The position numbers were made by a program, and so were the translations under genes. Positions 1 through 6,319 of a stretch of DNA of 9,533 bases are shown in pieces. The notes under the pieces were generated by a model, which did no database searches, was not told where the DNA came from, and saw only the letters and a list, made by a program, of their open reading frames with translations. Source of the stretch: Oscillospiraceae bacterium. GTDB taxonomy: Bacteria > Bacillota > Clostridia > Oscillospirales > Butyricicoccaceae. The stretch lies in NCBI GenBank assembly GCA_902797555.1, contig CADBTM010000074.1, positions 1-9,533 on the forward strand, in the 5' to 3' direction. The first letter of the stretch is position 1. Each line of letters begins with the position of its first letter.

Positions 1-67
1 GAACCCGCACGTCCTTGCGGACACGGGATTTTGAGTCCCGGGCGTCTGCCAATTCCACCACACCGGC
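1..67 (-). tRNA. tRNA-Leu(CAA), 3' end cut by window edge
   Basis: Read on the minus strand from 67, the sequence gives an acceptor strand GCCGGTG, a leucine-type D-arm (GGTGGAATTGGCAGAC), an anticodon stem CGGGA/TCCCG and a loop CTCAAAA with anticodon CAA at 33-31. A class II variable arm follows (GTCC-GCAA-GGAC), then the start of the T-arm (GCGGGTTC). The T-loop and 3' acceptor strand lie beyond position 1. It should read UUG codons. All visible stems pair, so this copy looks functional. No promoter lies directly in front of it. The nearest is at 275-303, beyond a broken tRNA copy. Confidence 0.93.
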
Positions 68-111
68 ATAGGTGCTTGAGGGGAAGGATGCTTGAGGATT
101 CTTTTCGGAAT

Positions 112-135
112 ATGGAGGCCAAAATGGAGGCCAAA
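112..135. repeat. 12-bp tandem repeat, two perfect copies
   Basis: The unit ATGGAGGCCAAA occurs twice head to tail in the spacer between the two tRNA-Leu sequences. A second spaced direct repeat, TGCTTGAGG at 73-81 and 89-97, lies just left of it. Clusters of short direct repeats next to a tRNA are typical of integrase arm-binding sites, but nothing here proves that role. Confidence 0.6.
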
Positions 136-161
136 ACCGAAAATCAGAGTTTTTTCATCTT

Positions 162-189
162 GGAAAACCCTTGTACCACAAGGCTTTCC
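162..189. repeat. Imperfect inverted repeat in the tRNA spacer
   Basis: Arms GGAAAACCCTTGT and ACAAGGCTTTCC flank a 3-nt centre (ACC), with two mismatches. A further AAAACCC (164-170)/GGGTTTT (190-196) pair overlaps it, so alternative foldings exist. There is no T-run in the right place for an intrinsic terminator. The shape recalls core-type tyrosine recombinase sites, which is an inference only. Confidence 0.5.
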
Positions 190-217
190 GGGTTTTGAGC
201 GGTGTGAGGCGCGAGAC

Positions 218-257
218 ATTTTGAGTCCGCCTCGTCTACCAATTCCAACACACCGGC
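218..257 (-). pseudogene. tRNA-Leu 5'-half remnant
   Basis: From 257 leftward on the minus strand, about 40 nt match the 5' half of the neighbouring tRNA-Leu: acceptor GCCGGTG, D-arm TTGGAATTGGTAGAC and the anticodon loop CTCAAAAT. There are about six substitutions, four of them clustered before the anticodon stem. Beyond the anticodon loop the similarity stops. The next bases (GTCTCGCGCC) neither pair with the 5' side of the anticodon stem nor form a variable arm or T-arm. It is therefore a broken tRNA, either a decayed tandem copy or the scar of an element that once recombined here. A good promoter still lies directly upstream. Confidence 0.75.
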
Positions 258-274
258 ATATTCAGAACAGTATC

Positions 275-303
275 AGTATAACGGATTTCCTTGCAAAAAA
301 CAA
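275..303 (-). promoter_or_regulatory. Sigma-A promoter reading into the tRNA-Leu region
   Basis: On the minus strand, TTGTTT (303-298) and TATACT (280-275) are separated by 17 nt. Transcription would start about 10 nt upstream of the broken tRNA and continue toward the intact tRNA-Leu. This suggests the promoter of the original tRNA gene is still in place and the intact copy is now promoter-distal. Confidence 0.65.
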
Positions 304-317
304 GCCCTAATTTCTCA

Positions 318-358
318 TTCTTGAGAAAAAGAAACGGACAGTCGAGGCTGTCCGTCTC
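318..358 (-). terminator. Intrinsic terminator of the peptidase operon
   Basis: A perfect 8-bp stem, ACGGACAG (334-341) with CTGTCCGT (348-355), has a 6-nt loop. On the minus strand it is followed by a T-rich tract (TTTCTTTTTCTC). It lies about 15 nt past the stop codon of the aminopeptidase C gene. Confidence 0.85.
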
Positions 359-371
359 CTTTTGTCTTTGC

Positions 372-1715
372 TTAGTCACAGGTTGCCAGCGAGCCCATGG
401 GATCCCACGGCTGGAGCATGATGGGGTCGGCGTTGTACTCTGCCAGAACGGTGTCGGAGAGATACTTTTTGTGGACGACCACCTGATACATATACTCTTC
501 AAACCAGTCGTCGGTCATCACATAATAGCCCTTGTCGCCGGGCTCGTCGCCCCAGCTGTTTTCCACGCGCCAGCGGATGGGCTTTCCCTCCTCGTCCAGA
601 TCCACGCCCTGGAAGACCATGGCGTGGGTCATCAGGCTCTGACCGTAGTCCAGACGCTGGGCCTTGGTCATGGGGAAGTCGGTGTCCAGCAGCTCGTTCA
701 GGCGGTAGGCGCCCAGCGCCATCAGGCCGGTGTCACGCACCGAGGACTTGCCCACGTCGCAGCCGAACCAGACGGGATGACCGTCCTGCATCTGGCGGAT
801 GGCGGCCTGCTTGAGCTCGTCGGCGGGAAGGTTGACATAGCGGACGATGCGGCCTTCCTTGACGTTGCCCAAAAAGCGGACGCTGTAGCTCTTGTGGAAG
901 GGCTTGTCCTTGGTGGGAGAATTGATCAGGCTGACATAGTCCTTGAGATCGACGCCCACAAACTGATGGTAAAAGTCCAGCGGTGTCAGTCCGCACACCT
1001 TGTGATTCTTCTTGTCCTTGTCGGTATAGGAGAAGTCAAAGGTCTTGGGCGGCTCGCCGAGGCAGATGCACAGAATGCGGTAAACCGTGTTCAGCATGGC
1101 TTCCTTCTTTGCACGCAGGGCGTTTGCGTCGGCGCCGGAGGCATGCTCCTCCCGCAGCTGGCACGCCCAGCCGCGAAGCTTTTCGGTGAGGACGGCGTTC
1201 ATATCCCGGGTGGCAGAGGACATATGGGTCTCGGGCATGGCGGTCTTGGGGACGATGCCGTATTTTTCGATCAGATTGACCAGCATATCCCACTGTCCGC
1301 CGTCGCCCATGGGGCCGCCCAGCAGATACTGCACCAGACGTCCCTCGGTGGGCTCGTCCAGCGTTTCCAGAATGCTCTCCAGGAAATAGTTGGCCTTTTC
1401 CAGCTTGTCATAAAAGAGGGTGAAGTTTTGGGACAGCTCCAGATTGTCCACCTTCAGCTTTTGGATCAGTCCCGCACGCAGCACATTGAGGGCGGCGAAC
1501 ATCCAGCAGCGTCCGCTGGACTTTTGATTGGTGATCGGTCCCTGCTCCAGACGCAGAGAAAACTGATGGGGCACCTGACGGGGCAGCAAGGGATCGGTGG
1601 CAGCCTCTTTCAGGCCGTTTTGGGTGACAGCCCGCATGGCGATGCGGTTGTCCCGGCTCTGCTGAAACGCCGCGTCAAAGGCGCAGATATCGTTCAGATT
1701 GATGTGCTTATCCAT
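372..1715 (-). CDS. pepC: Aminopeptidase C (bleomycin hydrolase family, peptidase C1B)
   Basis: A cytoplasmic cysteine aminopeptidase of 447 aa, the usual length for PepC. The papain-fold active site is complete: oxyanion Gln in ITNQ (Q64), catalytic Cys in GRCWMFA (C70), His in THAMVFQG (H364) and Asn in VENSWGD (N386). Family members form hexamers, and their C-terminal arm reaches into the active site to restrict them to N-terminal residues. The arm here reads PWDPMGSLATCD, so it appears to run three residues (Thr-Cys-Asp) past the usual MGALA-like end. The ATG at 1715 follows GGAGGT with 7-nt spacing. It is the second gene of an operon, 25 nt behind the M18 aminopeptidase, which suggests joint peptide turnover. 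Identification is firm; the effect of the tail is not known. Confidence 0.96.
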   Translation of the reverse strand: MDKHINLNDICAFDAAFQQSRDNRIAMRAVTQNGLKEAATDPLLPRQVPHQFSLRLEQGPITNQKSSGRCWMFAALNVLRAGLIQKLKVDNLELSQNFTLFYDKLEKANYFLESILETLDEPTEGRLVQYLLGGPMGDGGQWDMLVNLIEKYGIVPKTAMPETHMSSATRDMNAVLTEKLRGWACQLREEHASGADANALRAKKEAMLNTVYRILCICLGEPPKTFDFSYTDKDKKNHKVCGLTPLDFYHQFVGVDLKDYVSLINSPTKDKPFHKSYSVRFLGNVKEGRIVRYVNLPADELKQAAIRQMQDGHPVWFGCDVGKSSVRDTGLMALGAYRLNELLDTDFPMTKAQRLDYGQSLMTHAMVFQGVDLDEEGKPIRWRVENSWGDEPGDKGYYVMTDDWFEEYMYQVVVHKKYLSDTVLAEYNADPIMLQPWDPMGSLATCD

Positions 1716-1740
1716 AATCAGACCTCCATTTGACGGTGGT

Positions 1741-3135
1741 TTACGCGTTTTTCAGGAATGCGCGATAGCCCTTGACGGCCTCATAGACGTCGGCCTTGGA
1801 GCTGAGCTCGTAGGGGGCGTGCATATTGAGGACAGCCACGCCGCTGTCGATGACCTCCATGCCGTATTTGGCCATGATATAGGCGATGGTGCCGCCGCCG
1901 CCCACATCCACCTTGCCCAGCTCGGCAAACTGATAGGTCACCTGCGCGTCGTCCATGATCTTGCGCACATGGGCGAGATACTCGGCGTTGGCGTCGTTGG
2001 AGCCGCTCTTGCCCCGGGCACCGGTAAACTTATTGAAGCTCATGCCCCGGGAAAGGAAGGCGGCAGAGCGCTTTTCAAAGGCCTCAGCGTACAGCGGATC
2101 ATAGCCGGCGCTGACGTCAGAGGACAGCATCCGGGAGTTTTGCATGGCGAGGCGGGTCTTGAGGAAGGATTCGCCGGAGGTGGCGGCGATCAGCTTGGCG
2201 ACCTCGTTCTCAAACCAGAAGGACTGCATTCCGGTGGCGCCCACGCTGCCGATCTCCTCCTTGTCCACCAGCAGGCAGCAGGAGGTGCGGCGCAGGGGCT
2301 TGTCCTCCTGCAGCATGGCGTAGAGAGAGGTAAAGGCACAGATGCGGTCGTCCTGACCGTAGGCCAGCACCATGGAGCGGTCAAAGCCGCAGTCCCGTGC
2401 CTTGCCGGCGGGGACGATCTCCAGCTCGGCAGAGGTAAAATCGCTTTCCTCCATGCCGTACTTTTCCTTGAGCAGGGCGAGCACGTTGGCTCGGACGGCT
2501 TCTTTCTGGTCCTTTTCCAACTTGCTCTCCTCCAGAGGACGGTTGCCCACCAGCAGGTCGAGGCCTTCGCCGGTGATCACCTGTCCGGCCTTCTTGTCCA
2601 TCTGGGTGCCGGAGAGGTGGATAAGCAGATCGGTAAAGACAAAGACGGGATCGGTGGGATCCTCGCCGATGGAGACGTTCTTCACCGTGCCGTCCTTGAG
2701 GGCCAGCACGCCGTGGATCGCCATAGCCTGGGTGACCCACTGATATTTCTTGATGCCGCCGTAATAATGGGTGTCCAGATAGGCCAGCTCTTCGTTTTCA
2801 TACAGGGGATTCTGCTTGACGTCCACACGGGGGGAATCGATGTGGGCGCCCAGAATGTTCATGCCGTTTTCCAGAGGCTCCTCGCCCATCTGGAAAAGCG
2901 CCAGCGTCTTGTTCATGCAGACGGCGTACAGCTTGTCGCCCTTCTTGGGAGCGCCTTTTTTCAGGGCCTCGTCCAGGTTGCGATAGCCGGCTTTTTCCGC
3001 CATGGCGACGGCCTGAACGACGCATTCCCGCTCGGTCTTGCCGTTGTCCAAAAAGGCCTTGTATTCCTCATTGAGGGCAGTGAGGGCGGTGATATCCTCC
3101 GCCGTATACTTTTTCCACGCGTTTTTGTTTTCCAT
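1741..3135 (-). CDS. M18 family aminopeptidase
   Basis: A 464-aa metallo-aminopeptidase of the aspartyl aminopeptidase type (M18), with two zinc ions expected in a cytoplasmic tetrahedral complex. Metal and catalytic residues are all visible: GAHIDSPR (H98, D100), a bridging-Asp region QDDRICAF (D263), DKEEIGSVGATG (E293/E294), SSDVSAGYDP (D340) and NMHAPYE (H439). The glycine-rich DVGGGGTIA segment (410-418) is also typical. The start chosen is the ATG at 3135, preceded by AAGGAGAT at good spacing. An in-frame ATG at 3174 would add 13 basic residues with no family counterpart, and it overlaps the promoter -10 region. M18 enzymes usually prefer acidic or neutral N-terminal residues, but the exact specificity cannot be read here. 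First gene of the operon with aminopeptidase C. Confidence 0.95.
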   Translation of the reverse strand: MENKNAWKKYTAEDITALTALNEEYKAFLDNGKTERECVVQAVAMAEKAGYRNLDEALKKGAPKKGDKLYAVCMNKTLALFQMGEEPLENGMNILGAHIDSPRVDVKQNPLYENEELAYLDTHYYGGIKKYQWVTQAMAIHGVLALKDGTVKNVSIGEDPTDPVFVFTDLLIHLSGTQMDKKAGQVITGEGLDLLVGNRPLEESKLEKDQKEAVRANVLALLKEKYGMEESDFTSAELEIVPAGKARDCGFDRSMVLAYGQDDRICAFTSLYAMLQEDKPLRRTSCCLLVDKEEIGSVGATGMQSFWFENEVAKLIAATSGESFLKTRLAMQNSRMLSSDVSAGYDPLYAEAFEKRSAAFLSRGMSFNKFTGARGKSGSNDANAEYLAHVRKIMDDAQVTYQFAELGKVDVGGGGTIAYIMAKYGMEVIDSGVAVLNMHAPYELSSKADVYEAVKGYRAFLKNA

Positions 3136-3178
3136 ATGCGATCTCCTTCTTCCCGCAAAGCGGATTTTATACACCTTG

Positions 3179-3208
3179 ATTGTAACCGTTTTCCCCCATC
3201 TTTGTCAA
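3179..3208 (-). promoter_or_regulatory. Sigma-A promoter of the M18/pepC operon
   Basis: On the minus strand, TTGACA (3208-3203) and TACAAT (3184-3179) are separated by 18 nt. The start point would be about 35-40 nt before the ATG at 3135. The element closely resembles the minus-strand promoter at 4209-4238: same boxes, same spacer length, and mostly transitions between the spacers. Confidence 0.85.
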
Positions 3209-3250
3209 TATCCGTCGGAGAAAGCATTTTATTCTTCTTGCGCTGTTGCT

Positions 3251-4078
3251 TTATGCGGAAAACTCCGTCCTTTTCTTCAGCATCCAAAAATGATTCTGAC
3301 CGTCCTTTGTCTCGCCCATCGTGCACGAAAGGCTTCTCTTCTTCTCCGGATTTCTGGCGAGCAGGATCCCCAGAATGGTATTTCCAAAGGCTTGGTTGTA
3401 AGCTTTCTTCTCGCCGTCAACCTCAAACACAAGGGCATATTCCGCGCCGTCCTCCAGCTCGCAGCACTCGTCGAAAAAGTCCTTGACGTGCTCCCAGCCG
3501 TGTTTTTCGTAAACAAGACGGTAATTGGGATTGTTCAGAAGATCCAGATACTCTCTCTCCTCTTCCGGTGCGTCGTCATCGCCAAACTCCGTATAGCTGA
3601 TATCCTTCGGAATGCTTTCGGCGACGTTTTCAAAGAAGCGCTGGACATTGTCAAAAATGGCTGCGTACTCCTCCGGCGTGATCCCAAACTCCTCGTAAGG
3701 ATCGTATTCCCGCATGGACCGGGCGATCTTTTCCTTGACCTCGCGGATCTTTTCCTGAATCGTGTACATTTCGGTCTGATATGACTTTTGGATCGCTTCG
3801 ATTTCCTGCAACCGGTTTTTCACCTCGGCGATTTTGGCCTCAAAGGCCTTGTAGATCACAGGATTGTCCTGATCAATGAGCGCTTTGATCTCCTCGATGG
3901 TAAAGCCGGCCTTCTGAAGATTTTTGATCTTTACAAAGGCAAGAGCCTGCTCCTCCTCATAATACCGGTATCCCGACCATGGATCCACCTTCATCGGCTT
4001 GAGCAGGTCAACATGATCGTAATAGCGAAGTGTCTGAGGATTGCAGCCGCAGAGACGGGCAAACTCTTTGATCGTCAT
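3251..4078 (-). CDS. MerR-family transcriptional regulator with a novel-looking C-terminal domain
   Basis: 275 aa. Residues 1-70 are a standard MerR DNA-binding domain: MTIKEFARLCG helix-turn-helix, TLRYYDHVDLLKP, and the wing GYRYYEEEQALAF. A long amphipathic helix at about 75-120, rich in Glu, Lys and Ile, is the dimerising coiled coil. The remaining 150 residues hold an acidic linker (FGDDDAPEEERE) and a domain with alternating beta-like segments (EYALVFEVDGEKK, TILGILLARN). I can only guess at a GyrI-like or other effector-binding fold. No Cys pattern suggests a metal sensor. The ATG at 4078 follows AAGGAGGG by 8 nt. The gene has a 19-bp-spacer promoter typical of MerR autoregulation. There is no clear terminator after the stop, so read-through into the peptidase operon is possible. 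Its signal is unknown. Confidence 0.92.
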   Translation of the reverse strand: MTIKEFARLCGCNPQTLRYYDHVDLLKPMKVDPWSGYRYYEEEQALAFVKIKNLQKAGFTIEEIKALIDQDNPVIYKAFEAKIAEVKNRLQEIEAIQKSYQTEMYTIQEKIREVKEKIARSMREYDPYEEFGITPEEYAAIFDNVQRFFENVAESIPKDISYTEFGDDDAPEEEREYLDLLNNPNYRLVYEKHGWEHVKDFFDECCELEDGAEYALVFEVDGEKKAYNQAFGNTILGILLARNPEKKRSLSCTMGETKDGQNHFWMLKKRTEFSA

Positions 4079-4101
4079 ATCGTATCCCTCCTTTCGGGAT
4101 C

Positions 4102-4132
4102 ACTGTATCATTGCAGTGCGCTGTAAAGTCAA
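4102..4132 (-). promoter_or_regulatory. MerR-type promoter with 19-nt spacer
   Basis: On the minus strand, TTGACT (4132-4127) and TACAGT (4107-4102) are 19 nt apart, the stretched spacing that MerR proteins correct by twisting DNA. The outer parts form a weak dyad, ACTGTA against TAAAGT. The leader is very short, because the ribosome site starts at about the expected transcription start. The merR gene is therefore probably autoregulated. Confidence 0.75.
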
Positions 4133-4152
4133 TACCCTATTTTCATGATTTC

Positions 4153-4187
4153 AAAAAATGGCGGCAGCTTCCATGCGAAGTGCCGTC
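4153..4187 (-). terminator. Terminator-like hairpin upstream of merR
   Basis: A stem with one bulge, GGCA+CTTC pairing with GAAG+TGCC around a 5-nt loop, is followed on the minus strand by six Ts (4158-4153). It lies between a strong upstream promoter and the merR promoter, so it would end a transcript of only about 50 nt or act as an attenuator. It could also simply insulate merR. Confidence 0.55.
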
Positions 4188-4208
4188 AAAAGGGGTTCCG
4201 GTTCTATG

Positions 4209-4238
4209 ATTGTACCCGGTTTTCTCTGTCCTTGTCAA
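4209..4238 (-). promoter_or_regulatory. Second minus-strand sigma-A promoter upstream of merR
   Basis: TTGACA (4238-4233), an 18-nt spacer and TACAAT (4214-4209), read on the minus strand. No open reading frame follows directly. Expected transcripts would start near 4202 and meet the hairpin at 4187-4153. It may drive a tiny RNA or a longer merR transcript. Confidence 0.65.
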
Positions 4239-4264
4239 TAGAGCGGGAAAAACTGCGTTTTCTC

Positions 4265-4313
4265 TTGTCCTTTTGCAGATTTTTCCTTACTATATAGGCG
4301 TAAGGACCTTACG
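4265..4313 (+). promoter_or_regulatory. Promoter and operator-like half-sites of the sigma/serpin operon
   Basis: TTGTCC (4265-4270) and TACTAT (4288-4293) are 17 nt apart; TATATA at 4291-4296 is an alternative -10. The motif CCTTAC occurs at 4285-4290, its inverse GTAAGG at 4300-4305, and CCTTAC again at 4307-4312. The last two form a 15-nt palindrome, CGTAAGG-A-CCTTACG (4299-4313), and the first two flank the -10 region. This looks like a regulator-binding site. I see no ECF-type -35/-10 pair that would show the sigma factor driving itself. Confidence 0.5.
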
Positions 4314-4329
4314 AAAAGGAGGCGACGGC

Positions 4330-4884
4330 ATGGAGGACGAAAAGATCATCGAACTGTTTTTCGCCCGTTCCCAGCAGGCCATCACCGAAACGGCAGATAA
4401 ATACGGAGCCTATCTCAACGAGGTGGCCTTCCGGCTTGTGCGGTCGCGGGAGGATACGGAGGAGATCGTCAACGACACCTATCTCGGTGCGTGGAACGCC
4501 ATCCCGCCCCAGCGGCCTCAGGTGCTGCGGCACTTTCTCTCCCGCATCACACGCAACCTCTCCCTCAACCGTCTGGACCTGGCCTCTGCGGAAAAGCGCC
4601 GCCATCAGCAGGTCCTTCTGGACGAGCTGGAGGAGTGCGTCCCCGCAGGAGAAAGCGTGGAGCAGGCGTGGGAGAGTCGGGAGATCGGCCGCTCCCTCAA
4701 CCGGTTTTTCGGAACGCTGGACCGAGAGGCGCTGGCTGTCTTCCTGTGCCGCTATTACGACGCCATGACGGGAAAGGAGATCGCCCGGAGGTTTTCCCTC
4801 AGTGAGCGGCGGGTGAAATACCTGCTCTCCCGCACCCGCAGGCAATTAAAGCTCCATCTGGAAAAGGAGGACGTGATCCTGTGA
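4330..4884 (+). CDS. ECF-type RNA polymerase sigma factor
   Basis: 184 aa, an extracytoplasmic-function sigma-70 protein. Region 2 lies at about 15-85 (FRLVRSREDTEEIVNDTYLG, then the hydrophobic WNAIPP and RHFLSRITRNLSLN stretch). Region 4 lies at about 125-178, with the helix-turn-helix TGKEIARRFSLSERRVKYLL followed by SRTRRQLKLHL. Regions 1.1, 1.2 and 3 are absent, as expected for this class. The ATG at 4330 follows AAGGAGG by 7 nt; an upstream in-frame ATG at 4210 would add a 40-residue, non-family extension through the promoter. The stop overlaps the GTG start of the serpin gene by 4 nt (GTGA), so the two are translationally coupled. ECF sigma genes are normally paired with the gene for their inhibitor or sensor, which makes the serpin the candidate partner. 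Promoter targets are unknown. Confidence 0.95.
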   Translation: MEDEKIIELFFARSQQAITETADKYGAYLNEVAFRLVRSREDTEEIVNDTYLGAWNAIPPQRPQVLRHFLSRITRNLSLNRLDLASAEKRRHQQVLLDELEECVPAGESVEQAWESREIGRSLNRFFGTLDREALAVFLCRYYDAMTGKEIARRFSLSERRVKYLLSRTRRQLKLHLEKEDVIL

Positions 4885-6308
4885 AAAGCAAACGGCTTTT
4901 GGAGGCGTTCAGCCACACGGAGGATGTGTTTCTGGACGCTTCGGAATCCTATATGCCCGAAAAGCGGGTGAAAAAACGGCGTTGGACGCGCCTGATCCCG
5001 GCGGTGGCCGCCCTTTTGTGCGTCGCCATCGTGGGGACGGTGCTTTTGAACGCGCCCAAGGCCTCGGCAAAATCGTTGGTGCTGGCGGCGGAATACCCAA
5101 AGATGGCGCCCTACCCCTCCGGCATACTATACCAGTCGGAAAAGGCCTATGATGCATGGCAGGACGACATGAACCGGCAGCGGAGGCAGCCCGAGGGCTA
5201 TGCCGCGGGGCTGGATGCCGTCTTTGCCGGGATGCTCCCCGCCCTGATGGGCGAGGAAACCGGAGAAAACAAGGTTTGCTCTCCCCTCAACCTCTATATG
5301 GCGCTGGCCATGCTGGCCGAGATCACCGCCGGGGAGACCCGAACCCAGCTTTTGACCCTGCTGGGACAGGGCAGCATCGAGGCGCTTCGCGCCCAGGCCA
5401 CGGCGGTGTGGAACGCAAATTACCGGGACGACGGGGCGCTGACCAGCGTGCTGGCCTCCTCCCTGTGGCTCAATGCGGGCGTAAGCTATGAAAAGGACGC
5501 CCTGCAAACGCTGGCGAACAGCTACTTTGCCTCCACCTATCAGGGGGAGATGGGCAGTGACGACTATGACCAGGCGCTGCAGGGCTGGGTGAACGAGCAG
5601 ACCGGAGGCCTTCTTCAGGACGCCGCCTCCCGGCTGCACATGAAGCAGGAGGACGTGCTCATGCTGATGACCACCGTCCGGTTTCAGGGAAAATGGGCTC
5701 GCCAATTCAGCAAGGACAATACCTATGCCCAGACCTTTTACGCCCAAAGCGGCGCGATTGAGCGGGACTTTATGCACAAACGGACGCAGAACAATTACTA
5801 CTGGGCAGGGCAGTTCGCCGCCGTGCGGGAGATCTTCGATACCTCCTTTGGCCAGAGCATGTGGTTTTTTCTCCCCGACGAGGGGGTGCAGCCCGAGGCG
5901 CTTCTCTCCGATCCCGTTTTCTATCGGATCCTGTACGCCCCCAACGACTGGGAGGATCAGACCGGACTGTTCGTCAATCTGGCGGTGCCAAAGTTTGATA
6001 TTTCTGCCGAGGGAGACATGGCAGACGCCCTGAAACGTCTGTGCGTCACCGATGCCTTCTCCCCCTTCGCCGCAGACTTCTCTCCGCTGTGCGACCAGCA
6101 GGCTTGGGTAGGCGGCGTCACCCATGCCGCAAGGGTGGTCATTGACGAGGAGGGCTGCACCGCCGTTGCCTTTACCGCCATACCTACCGCCGGCGCCGCG
6201 CCTCCCCCGCCGGACGAGGTGGATTTCGTGCTCGATCGCCCCTTTGTCTTTGTCATCACCGGGATGGACAATCTGCCCCTCTTTGTGGGCGTGGTGCATA
6301 ATCCGTAA
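4881..6308 (+). CDS. Membrane-anchored serpin with an anti-sigma-like N-terminal tail
   Basis: 475 aa, GTG start overlapping the sigma gene. Residues 1-36 are a short charged cytoplasmic tail ending in a basic patch (KRVKKRRW). Residues 37-57 are one hydrophobic membrane span. Residues from about 105 to the end are a serpin (protease-trapping inhibitor): SPLNLYMAL (134-142), SSLWLNAG, WVNEQTGGLL, VNLAVPKFDIS, HAARVVIDEEG, and the serpin signature FVLDRPFVFVI (449-459), with the usual GVVHNP end. The N-in topology places the serpin outside the cell. Its reactive loop starts at about E424. Counting from the hinge puts P1 near Ala439 in PTAGAAPPPP, suggesting elastase-like targets. Phe431 (about P9) and Val429 (P11) are bulkier than usual in the hinge, so inhibitory action is not assured. 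The N-terminal plan resembles anti-sigma-like partners of clostridial ECF factors, but no zinc-binding HxxxCxxC motif is present. The serpin call is firm; the anti-sigma role is inferred. Confidence 0.93.
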   Translation: MKSKRLLEAFSHTEDVFLDASESYMPEKRVKKRRWTRLIPAVAALLCVAIVGTVLLNAPKASAKSLVLAAEYPKMAPYPSGILYQSEKAYDAWQDDMNRQRRQPEGYAAGLDAVFAGMLPALMGEETGENKVCSPLNLYMALAMLAEITAGETRTQLLTLLGQGSIEALRAQATAVWNANYRDDGALTSVLASSLWLNAGVSYEKDALQTLANSYFASTYQGEMGSDDYDQALQGWVNEQTGGLLQDAASRLHMKQEDVLMLMTTVRFQGKWARQFSKDNTYAQTFYAQSGAIERDFMHKRTQNNYYWAGQFAAVREIFDTSFGQSMWFFLPDEGVQPEALLSDPVFYRILYAPNDWEDQTGLFVNLAVPKFDISAEGDMADALKRLCVTDAFSPFAADFSPLCDQQAWVGGVTHAARVVIDEEGCTAVAFTAIPTAGAAPPPPDEVDFVLDRPFVFVITGMDNLPLFVGVVHNP

Positions 6309-6319
6309 CCGCAAAACAG

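Noticed and set aside
92..310. 72-codon open frame in the tRNA spacer
   Set aside because: It crosses the tRNA-Leu remnant and its promoter; no ribosome site and no known motif.
291..1733. Long plus-strand open frame of 480 codons
   Set aside because: It is antisense to aminopeptidase C, whose catalytic motifs are complete; the plus-strand product is low in complexity (Gly, His, Val, Leu) and lacks a ribosome site or family motif.
1699..3486. Plus-strand open frame of 595 codons
   Set aside because: Antisense shadow of the M18 aminopeptidase gene caused by GC-rich codon positions; no recognisable domain.
4241..4330. ECF-type autoregulated promoter upstream of the sigma gene
   Set aside because: A GGAAAAACT stretch at about 4246 resembles an ECF -35 box, but no fitting -10 (CGTC-like) lies 16-17 nt downstream; the sigma-A match at 4265-4293 is better.
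4881..4990. Zinc-finger anti-sigma domain (HxxxCxxC) in the serpin tail
   Set aside because: The first 36 residues contain one His and no Cys, so a ZAS domain is excluded; any sigma binding must use another mode.
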